Assembly: GCA_964465665.1 (NCBI GenBank)
Contig: CAYXKM010000208.1
Coordinates: 1 to 11,747, forward strand
DNA: 11,747 bases
Origin: JAKEGN01 sp964465665
GTDB taxonomy: Bacteria > Pseudomonadota > Gammaproteobacteria > Steroidobacterales > Woeseiaceae
Reading direction: 5' to 3'
Below the pieces are notes generated by a model. That model ran no database searches. It was given only the letters and a program-made list of their open reading frames with translations, and had not been told where the DNA came from. Below, one piece after another: positions 6,648 to 11,747 of this stretch (within the stretch, counting starts at the first letter, position 1; each line of letters opens with the position of its first letter). A program made the position numbers and the translations under genes.

Positions 6648-7214
6648 ATGGCAAACTACAACACCAGCGAATTTCGCTCGGGGCTGCGCATCATCCTCGA
6701 CAACGATCCCTGTGTGATCGTCGAAAACGAATTCGTAAAGCCAGGCAAAGGCCAGGCTTTCAGCAGGGTCCGGATCAAAAACCTGAAGACCGGCCGGACG
6801 GTTGACAAGACTTTTCGCTCGGGTGAGAGCGTCGAGGCCGCCGACGTCAAGGACACGGACATGCAGTACCTGTATGCCGATGGCGAGTTCTGGCATTTCA
6901 TGGTGCCGGACACGTTTGAGCAGTACGCGGCGGATGCCAAGGCGGTTGCCGAGGCAAAGCCGTGGCTCAAGGAACAGGACATGTGTCAGGTCACGCTGTG
7001 GAATAACACGCCCTTGATCGTGTCCCCGCCGAATTTTGTCGAACTGGAAATCGTGCGCACCGATCCCGGCATTCGCGGCGATACGGCTAGCGGTGGCGTC
7101 AAGCCTGCCGAACTGTCGACAGGCGCGGTGGTACGGGTGCCGCTCTTTGTCGAACAGGGTGAAGTCGTCCGGGTCGATACGCGCTCCGGCGACTACGTCG
7201 GCCGCGTCAAATAA
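6648..7214 (+). CDS. efp: Translation elongation factor P
   Basis: EF-P binds between the P and E sites of the ribosome and rescues stalling at polyproline stretches. From ATG at 6648 the product is 188 aa, the same length as E. coli EF-P, and is collinear throughout (start MANYNTSEFRSGL, end DTRSGDYVGRVK). The modified tip reads EFVKPGKGQAF with Lys34 present, which fits beta-lysylation by EpmA, encoded nearby at 8687-7689. Domain signatures NDGEFWHFM-like (ADGEFWHFM) and PPNFVELEIV are present. An in-frame ATG at 6606 would add 14 residues with no family counterpart. AGGAG at 6629-6633 lies 14 nt before the chosen ATG and CGGAA (6636-6640) lies 7 nt before it. The 3' end overlaps the convergent msrC stop by 8 bp. 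Confidence 0.97.
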   Translation: MANYNTSEFRSGLRIILDNDPCVIVENEFVKPGKGQAFSRVRIKNLKTGRTVDKTFRSGESVEAADVKDTDMQYLYADGEFWHFMVPDTFEQYAADAKAVAEAKPWLKEQDMCQVTLWNNTPLIVSPPNFVELEIVRTDPGIRGDTASGGVKPAELSTGAVVRVPLFVEQGEVVRVDTRSGDYVGRVK

Positions 7215-7692
7215 AGGCGTTGCCGGAGGCCTCGAGCTTCCGCACGAAAGTCGCGCACAACGCTTCGATGCCGCTTTGATCTTCTGCATTGAAGCGGTCG
7301 TAGTGCGGGCTGTCGATATCGAGTACGCCGACCAGGCGATCGCCAGCGACCAGTGGCACCACGAGCTCCGAATTCGATGCCGGATCGCAGCTTATGTGCC
7401 CGTCAAAAGCATGCACGTCAGCGACGCGCAGTGTGCTCCGGCGTTCCGCGGCCACGCCGCAGACTCCGCGGCCGAGTGGAATGCGCACGCACGCTGCTTT
7501 GCCCTGAAACGGCCCGAGGACCAGCTCGTTGCCGCGCAGCACATAAATTCCGATCCAGTTTATTCCTGCGATGTTTTCATTCAGCAGCGCAATGAAGTTG
7601 GCGGTGTTGGCCAAAGCATCCGGTTCGTCGGCGATGAGCGCTTCAGCCTGTTGCTGCAACGAGGCGTAGTCGACCTGTCGGGCATACGTCAT
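7207..7692 (-). CDS. msrC: Free methionine-(R)-sulfoxide reductase (GAF domain)
   Basis: Reduces free L-methionine-(R)-sulfoxide in the cytoplasm, an oxidative-repair activity described for E. coli YebR (MsrC). The 161-aa product is a single GAF domain with the family signatures NWIGIYVL, LVLGPFQGKAACVRIPLGRGVCG and DVHAFDGHISCDPASNSE. The three cysteines of the catalytic relay are at 68, 78 and 102, with the same 10- and 24-residue spacing as in the E. coli enzyme (84, 94, 118). ATG at 7692 overlaps the epmA stop by 4 bp (ATGA). AGAGGAA lies upstream inside the end of epmA. It is the last gene of a five-gene overlapping run and ends 8 bp inside the convergent efp gene. Confidence 0.95.
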   Translation of the reverse strand: MTYARQVDYASLQQQAEALIADEPDALANTANFIALLNENIAGINWIGIYVLRGNELVLGPFQGKAACVRIPLGRGVCGVAAERRSTLRVADVHAFDGHISCDPASNSELVVPLVAGDRLVGVLDIDSPHYDRFNAEDQSGIEALCATFVRKLEASGNAFI

Positions 7693-8687
7693 GTGTCACG
7701 ATTCCTCTCGAACGCGAAGGTCTGGACCTGCGCGATGTCATCGCACTTTTCGTTGATCATCAGCAGCCGGTCGAAGCCAACCGCCACGCCGGCGCATGCC
7801 GGCATGCCGCTACTCAGAGCGCCGATCAGTGCGTCATCGAGCGGCAGCTGCGGCTTGTTCTTGCGGCTGCGCCGCTCCTGGTCAGCCTGCCAGCGCCGCC
7901 ATTGCGTCTCCGCGTCCATCAATTCGACGTAACCGTTGGCCAGTTCGATATCGCCGAAGAATACCTCGAACCGGTCTGCGACGGATGCGTTGTCGGGACA
8001 GATCCTCGCCAGCGCCGCCTGGCTCACGGGATAATGGTAAATGATGGTCAGCCGGTCTCTGGCCAGGGCCGGTGCAATTCTGCGACTCATGACCAGGTCC
8101 AGCCAGTCATCACGATCGTCACCGATGACCGATTGCAGGCGATGGTCTGCTTCCGCCGCCGATGCCAGTGCCGCGCAGTCGGCCTGCATCGGATCAAGCC
8201 CCGCATGGCGCAGGAACGCGTCGCGGTAGCTTGATGATTCCGCTGCCCGCGTCAGCCGGCCGGGATCGAGCATTTCCGTGATGAAGTCGCAGCTCTCGCG
8301 CATCATGTCCTGCAAACCCAAACCTCTCCGGTACCACTCGGCCATGGTGAATTCCGGCTGGTGTCGTTTACCGGCTTCGCCGTCGCGAAACACCTTGCAG
8401 ATGGAATAGATGTCGGGAAAACCGGCGCACAAAAGGCGTTTCATGCGGTATTCCGCTGATGTGTGCAGGTAGCGGTGCTGCCCCCGGTCGATTTGCAACA
8501 GGGCGCGCACGCTGTCGATGTTCGGATCCGAAACGGCACAAAGTCCGAGGAGCGGCGTCTCGACTTCGAGTACGCCACGCGATGCGAAAAAATTTCGTGC
8601 CCTGGCGAGCATCTCCGCGCGGCGCCGCGCCGTGTCCAACGTGCAGGATGGCTGCCAGGCGCGATGCCCGGCGATGACAGTCTTCAT
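7689..8687 (-). CDS. epmA: EF-P (R)-beta-lysine ligase EpmA
   Basis: EpmA (PoxA/GenX/YjeA) is a truncated class II lysyl-tRNA synthetase paralog that attaches (R)-beta-lysine to Lys34 of EF-P. The 332-aa product (E. coli 325 aa) lacks the anticodon-binding domain and is collinear with E. coli EpmA. Visible stretches are FFASRGVLEVETPLL (motif 1), TSAEYRMKRLLCAGFPDIYSICKVFRDGEAG and QPEFTMAEWYR (motif 2), FEVFFGDIELANGYVELMDA, and GVAVGFDRLLM (motif 3). The short variable N-terminus runs straight into the catalytic domain. ATG at 8687 overlaps the psd stop by 4 bp (ATGA), and the stop overlaps the msrC start by 4 bp. Its substrate gene efp is next to msrC on the other strand. EpmB, which makes the beta-lysine, is not in the window. 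Confidence 0.96.
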   Translation of the reverse strand: MKTVIAGHRAWQPSCTLDTARRRAEMLARARNFFASRGVLEVETPLLGLCAVSDPNIDSVRALLQIDRGQHRYLHTSAEYRMKRLLCAGFPDIYSICKVFRDGEAGKRHQPEFTMAEWYRRGLGLQDMMRESCDFITEMLDPGRLTRAAESSSYRDAFLRHAGLDPMQADCAALASAAEADHRLQSVIGDDRDDWLDLVMSRRIAPALARDRLTIIYHYPVSQAALARICPDNASVADRFEVFFGDIELANGYVELMDAETQWRRWQADQERRSRKNKPQLPLDDALIGALSSGMPACAGVAVGFDRLLMINEKCDDIAQVQTFAFERNRDT

Positions 8688-9580
8688 GGCAGGGGTTTCG
8701 TCAGGCAGGCGATGCGCTCGCCCATTCTCAGTTTAGACCCCGGTATTATATTGTCCTGCCAGCGGCAGTATCCCTCCGGCAACAGCAGAATGATGGTCGA
8801 TCCCATATTGAACCAGCCGAGCAGATCTCCGCGGGCGAGTTGCCTTGAGTGGCCGCTGCGCGAAAAATCACGGTCCTCGACAACACCGCGCTTGCGCGGT
8901 CGTATCTCACCGGACCACGGTGTCGAAATGCTGCCGACGTGAAGCGCACCGACAAATACCAGGATCATCGGACCTGGCGCGGTACGGAAACGGCAGACCA
9001 GGCGCTCGTTGCCGGTGAACAACGACGGCAGCCGGCTGACGGTCGTCTCATTGACACTGTACAACTGTCCGGGCACGTAACGTGCGCTAACGATTTCGGA
9101 CTCGACCGGGCAATGCACGCGATGGTAGTTGTAAGGCGCGAGATAAAGGGTCGCGAACGAACCGTCTGCAAAATCCCGGGTATCGTCAAGGTCTGTAGCG
9201 AGCAGATCGGTCAGCGTGTAATCGATGCCCTTGGCCTGCAGCACCGTTTCTCCGTTGATGCGGCCTGCGGCGCTGACCGTCCCGTCGACGGGTGAGACGA
9301 GGCTGTCCGGACGCGGGTCAACGGGCCTTGTGCCGGCGGCGAGTTCCCGAGTGAAAAAATCGTTGAATGTCCGAAATCCTTGCGGTACCGGCGCGTGGAT
9401 TTCCCCGACGTCGACGCCGTATGCGGCAATGAAACGCTTTATAAGCCAGTTCTTGACCGCAACGATGCGGATACGCGCCAGCCAGTAGACACCTCGAGTC
9501 ATCAGGTGTTTGGGCAGGACCCGTTGCAACAGCACGAACAGCATGCCGGAGAGCGCTTTCACGAAATCGTGCTCAGCCAT
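8684..9580 (-). CDS. psd: Phosphatidylserine decarboxylase proenzyme
   Basis: Converts phosphatidylserine to phosphatidylethanolamine at the inner membrane. It is made as a proenzyme that cleaves itself at a Gly-Ser bond, giving a pyruvoyl group on the alpha chain. From ATG at 9580 the product is 298 aa. The cleavage motif is MGST (residues 259-262; LGST in E. coli), so cleavage should fall between Gly260 and Ser261. Asp99 (SPVDG) and the His pair in YHRVHCP (153 and 156) provide the other catalytic positions. The N-terminal region ALSGMLFVLLQRVLPKHLMTR aligns with the start of E. coli Psd, which favours 9580 over the ATG at 9610 (308 aa); neither has a good Shine-Dalgarno sequence. The chosen start overlaps the end of the PCuAC gene by 8 bp (ATGGCTGA), which suggests translational coupling. 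The E. coli C-terminal extension is absent. Confidence 0.95.
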   Translation of the reverse strand: MAEHDFVKALSGMLFVLLQRVLPKHLMTRGVYWLARIRIVAVKNWLIKRFIAAYGVDVGEIHAPVPQGFRTFNDFFTRELAAGTRPVDPRPDSLVSPVDGTVSAAGRINGETVLQAKGIDYTLTDLLATDLDDTRDFADGSFATLYLAPYNYHRVHCPVESEIVSARYVPGQLYSVNETTVSRLPSLFTGNERLVCRFRTAPGPMILVFVGALHVGSISTPWSGEIRPRKRGVVEDRDFSRSGHSRQLARGDLLGWFNMGSTIILLLPEGYCRWQDNIIPGSKLRMGERIACLTKPLP

Positions 9581-10019
9581 TGTCGTCGAGCCGGGTCCGG
9601 ACTTCGGCATCGATCAGCAGCGACGATTCACTGTCATATCGAATTTCCAGCTGGATCCGGCCTCCGGGTAGCAGGGCCTTGACCGGGTCGATCAACATGA
9701 TGTGCGTCCCCCCCGGTGCAAACTTCAACTGCGATCGCGCTTCGATGACGACCGCTGCCAGTGGCTGCATGCTCGCGATGCCATCCGCGATCGTCGTTTC
9801 GTGCAATTCAGCCCGGCCGAATGCTGTGCTGCGGACGCCATTGATGGTAATCGGTTTTCCACTGCGGTTCTCGATGTCCATGTAGGCGACGGTGACCGTG
9901 CGGCCGGGCAATGGCGCATAGATCGTGACATTGCTCACCTCCAGCGGCGGACCGATGTCACTGCCGCACGCCTGCAGTACCAATGCACCGAACAGCAACG
10001 CGACCCAAGGCCGGATCAT
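9573..10019 (-). CDS. PCuAC-family periplasmic copper chaperone, predicted lipoprotein
   Basis: PCuAC (DUF461) proteins carry Cu(I) in the periplasm and hand it to the CuA site or SCO during cytochrome c oxidase assembly. The 148-aa product has a lipoprotein signal with lipobox LQAC (Cys18) followed by Gly, so it is probably anchored, likely in the outer membrane. The copper motif H-X10-M-X21-H-X-M is exact: His73, Met84, His106 and Met108. The residue after HE is Thr, where HEM is common in the family. The same frame stays open upstream to 10409, but there it runs through SCO sequence in another frame. The ATG at 10019 is right because it gives the lipoprotein signal and overlaps the SCO stop by 4 bp (ATGA). 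It ends 8 bp inside psd. Confidence 0.92.
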   Translation of the reverse strand: MIRPWVALLFGALVLQACGSDIGPPLEVSNVTIYAPLPGRTVTVAYMDIENRSGKPITINGVRSTAFGRAELHETTIADGIASMQPLAAVVIEARSQLKFAPGGTHIMLIDPVKALLPGGRIQLEIRYDSESSLLIDAEVRTRLDDNG

Positions 10020-10642
10020 CCGCCCTCCGTCAACAGGTTCAGATCCGTGATCAGTGCGTCGACATCGAGCGGCGCGTTGAACAGTGCCTGCAGTTCCGCA
10101 TCGGCATTCACCAGCAGTACGGCCGTTGAATGACTGATCGTGTAGTCGGCTCCCGCTGTATCCTCCCGGGCATAAAAAATGCCGAGCGCCGAGGCCAGCT
10201 TCTTCAGTTCGACGGGATCGCCGCCAAGTCCGATGACACCTTCGCCGAAATGGCCGGTATAGGCTTTCAGGGTTTCCGCCGAGTCCCGCTCCGGATCGAC
10301 ACTTATTAATATGATGTCCGGCAAGCTCCTCGTCCTGCCTTGCTGGCCCGCCAGCTTGCCCCGCGCAACGGCGAGCTGTTGCAACGTTGCCGGGCAGATG
10401 TCCGGACAATGGGTGAAACCGAAGAACAGCAGGGAAGGGTGGCCGCGCAGGGAATCACGGTTGAACGCCTGCCCATCCTGGTCGATGAGCCGAAAATCCG
10501 GCAACGGCAGCGGTTGCGGGAGTACCGTGGCCAGTCGTGTCTCAGTGATCGACCGGTCTATGCTGCCGATCGCGATCAGGGCGGCCCCGGCGATAACCAG
10601 GATTGCGAGCGTGAGCAGCGCCGTTGTCTTTTGCAGGTTCAT
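10016..10642 (-). CDS. SCO1/SenC-family copper chaperone for cytochrome oxidase
   Basis: SCO proteins are membrane-anchored thioredoxin-fold proteins that help load copper into the CuA centre of cytochrome c oxidase. The 208-aa product has one N-terminal membrane segment (about 8-27), then the thioredoxin-like domain. The copper ligands are present: Cys79 and Cys83 in FTHCPDICP (CxxxC) and His171 in ISHST. The SVDPERDS stretch is also typical. First gene of the leftward overlapping run SCO-PCuAC-psd-epmA-msrC, with an ATGA overlap to the PCuAC gene. ATG at 10642 has a weak Shine-Dalgarno sequence. On the minus strand a TAGAAT lies at 10656-10651, but its -35 position is poor and a start from it would leave almost no leader, so I do not call a promoter. 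Confidence 0.94.
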   Translation of the reverse strand: MNLQKTTALLTLAILVIAGAALIAIGSIDRSITETRLATVLPQPLPLPDFRLIDQDGQAFNRDSLRGHPSLLFFGFTHCPDICPATLQQLAVARGKLAGQQGRTRSLPDIILISVDPERDSAETLKAYTGHFGEGVIGLGGDPVELKKLASALGIFYAREDTAGADYTISHSTAVLLVNADAELQALFNAPLDVDALITDLNLLTEGG

Positions 10643-10749
10643 GGCATGCCATTCTAACCCAGTGACGCAGAAGGCGAGCCCGAGCCTGTATTGGGCCGCG
10701 CAGGGACCGTGCTAGATTTTGTCATCAGCCAATACCCGGTTGTCTGCCA
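10643..10749. other. Divergent intergenic region between the SCO gene and prmB
   Basis: A 107-bp gap that must hold promoters for both the leftward five-gene run and the rightward prmB-aroC pair, unless either is read from further away. Only the prmB side shows a recognisable -10 element. No gene or hairpin terminator is visible. Confidence 0.5.
10691..10718 (+). promoter_or_regulatory. Candidate prmB promoter with extended -10
   Basis: TTGGGC (10691-10696), a 16-bp spacer, and TAGATT (10713-10718), which is preceded by TGC and so makes an extended -10 element. Transcription would start near 10725, about 25 nt before the prmB ATG. The -35 is weak (TTG matched only). Confidence 0.4.
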
Positions 10750-11694
10750 ATGACTGCCAGTTCCGAATCCAGAGAGACCACCGTCGAACAGCTCATACGC
10801 AGCACTGCCGGACTTTTCGAGGACGCAGGCCTGACTTACGGCCACGGTACCGACAATGCGATCGACGAAGCTGCATGGCTGGTTTTCTCGGTGTGCCATC
10901 TGTCGCACCAGGATACGCCGAGTGCATATCTCCGGGTGGTTTCACCGGCCGAAATGGCGGAAACGGAGCGGCTCGCGCGCGAGCGCATCGAGCGGCGCGT
11001 TCCATTGGCCTACCTGCTGCATCAGGCCTGGTTCGCCGGACGCGAATTCTACGTCGACGAGCGCGTGCTGGTGCCTCGCTCGCCGCTCGCCGAACTCATC
11101 ATCGGCGGATTCTCACCCTGGTTGCGTTCGACAATGGTCGAGCGTGCACTCGATCTCGGTACGGGCAGTGGTTGCATTGCCATTGCCACGGCGCTGGCTT
11201 GCCCTCAGGCACAGGTCGATGCTGTCGACCTGTCGGCCGATGCGCTCGCGGTCGCTGCCATCAACGTCTTGCGCCACGCATTGCAAGATCGCGTGCACCT
11301 GTACCAGGGAAGTTTCTTCGAGGCACTCGGGGCAGCGCATGATCGGCAATATGATCTGATCATCAGCAATCCGCCGTATGTCGATCGGCAGGAGATGCAC
11401 GAGCTGGCCGCGGAGTTTCGTCACGAGCCGGAACTCGGCCTCGCGGCCGGCAGCGACGGTCTGGATTCAGTGTTGGCGATCCTGCATGATGCAAGCCGCT
11501 TCCTGCGGAGCGGCGGAATACTGGTCGTCGAGGTCGGCAACAGTCAGGAAGCGCTCGAACATCTGTTTCCGCACGCCGGGTTTTTGTGGCTTGAGTTCGA
11601 GAACGGCGGGCAGGGAGTATTCCTGCTCGGCAAAGCCGAGATCGAGCGCAACCAGGCGGACTTCGACAAAGCATTTCTCAAACGAGTTGACTAG
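10750..11694 (+). CDS. prmB: 50S ribosomal protein L3 N5-glutamine methyltransferase
   Basis: PrmB methylates a glutamine side chain of ribosomal protein L3 using S-adenosylmethionine. The 314-aa product (E. coli 310 aa) has an N-terminal helical substrate domain with the PrmB-type stretch RRVPLAYLLHQAWFAGREFYVDERVLVPRSP, split here as RRVPLAYLLHQAWFAG (82-97) and FYVDERVLVPRSP (100-112). A Rossmann methyltransferase domain follows, with the SAM-binding DLGTGSG (135-141) and the glutamine-binding NPPY (207-210). PrmC and RF methylases share NPPY, but the AWFAG...FYVDERVLVPRSP segment and the downstream aroC favour PrmB. The ATG at 10750 has no obvious Shine-Dalgarno sequence. aroC begins 2 bp after the stop, the same order as in E. 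coli. Confidence 0.95.
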   Translation: MTASSESRETTVEQLIRSTAGLFEDAGLTYGHGTDNAIDEAAWLVFSVCHLSHQDTPSAYLRVVSPAEMAETERLARERIERRVPLAYLLHQAWFAGREFYVDERVLVPRSPLAELIIGGFSPWLRSTMVERALDLGTGSGCIAIATALACPQAQVDAVDLSADALAVAAINVLRHALQDRVHLYQGSFFEALGAAHDRQYDLIISNPPYVDRQEMHELAAEFRHEPELGLAAGSDGLDSVLAILHDASRFLRSGGILVVEVGNSQEALEHLFPHAGFLWLEFENGGQGVFLLGKAEIERNQADFDKAFLKRVD

Positions 11695-11696
11695 CG

Positions 11697-11747
11697 ATGT
11701 CAGGAAATACATTCGGGCGGCTTTTTGCGGTGACCACCTTTGGTGAG
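11697..11747 (+). CDS. aroC: Chorismate synthase, N-terminal 17 codons (3' end outside window)
   Basis: Chorismate synthase makes chorismate from EPSP, the last step of the shikimate pathway. Only the first 17 residues are visible, MSGNTFGRLFAVTTFGE, which match the conserved N-terminus of AroC (E. coli MAGNTIGQLFRVTTFGE, from memory). ATG at 11697 lies 2 bp after the prmB stop, so the two genes are probably cotranscribed. The prmB-aroC order is common in Gammaproteobacteria. Confidence 0.92.
   Translation, partial: MSGNTFGRLFAVTTFGE

Noticed and set aside
6415..6654. 79-codon minus-strand frame between fimX and efp
   Set aside because: It overlaps the efp promoter region and start, has no Shine-Dalgarno support, and resembles no family I know.
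7036..7932. 298-codon plus-strand frame opposite msrC and the end of epmA
   Set aside because: It starts inside efp in another frame and is antisense to MsrC and EpmA, whose catalytic motifs are clear.
10020..10409. Upstream extension of the PCuAC frame to a 278-aa protein
   Set aside because: The extra 130 residues are SCO sequence read in another frame. The ATG at 10019 gives a lipoprotein signal and an ATGA overlap.
1..11747. Mobile elements, CRISPR arrays, toxin-antitoxin or defence genes, tRNA or rRNA
   Set aside because: I looked on both strands and found no transposase or integrase, no regular spaced repeats, no tRNA-like cloverleaf, and no gene outside core housekeeping and pilus-regulation families.

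Overview
The window is a stretch of GC-rich gammaproteobacterial chromosome made almost entirely of core genes. The evidence for Gammaproteobacteria is ParC, the prmB-aroC pair, an EF-P with Lys34 together with its modifying enzyme EpmA, and FimV plus a FimX-like protein. FimV and FimX suggest a bacterium with polar type IV pili (Pseudomonas-, Xanthomonas- or Woeseia-like), but the lineage cannot be fixed further from sequence alone. I see no mobile element, CRISPR array, tRNA or rRNA.

Layout: (1) 2-1813 (+), the C-terminal four fifths of parC. (2) 1819-3930 (-), a compact fimV gene that converges on parC with a 5-bp gap. (3) 3931-4211, an intergenic region with a perfect CRP/Vfr/Clp-type palindrome. 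(4) 4212-6311 (-), a FimX-like REC-PAS-GGDEF-EAL protein whose signature sites are all degenerate. (5) 6312-6647, a 336-bp divergent control region between fimX and efp, holding a GC-rich hairpin, a possible 18-codon ORF behind a very strong Shine-Dalgarno sequence, and AT-rich efp promoter candidates. (6) 6648-7214 (+), efp. (7) 10642 down to 7207 (-), five genes whose start and stop codons all overlap: SCO copper chaperone, PCuAC lipoprotein, psd, epmA and msrC. The last gene overlaps the end of efp tail to tail. (8) 10750-11694 (+), prmB, followed after 2 bp by the first 17 codons of aroC.

How the genes fit together: fimV and fimX are tandem and both belong to polar type IV pilus and c-di-GMP/cAMP control in Pseudomonas. 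The CRP-type site between them suggests cAMP- or c-di-GMP-responsive expression of fimV. EF-P and EpmA form an enzyme-substrate pair on opposite strands. SCO and PCuAC together indicate copper delivery to cytochrome oxidase. Psd makes phosphatidylethanolamine, and MsrC repairs free methionine sulfoxide. PrmB modifies ribosomal protein L3, and AroC makes chorismate. No clearly novel multi-gene system is present. The most interesting points are the fimV-fimX pair with its CRP site and the fully overlapping mixed-function operon facing efp.
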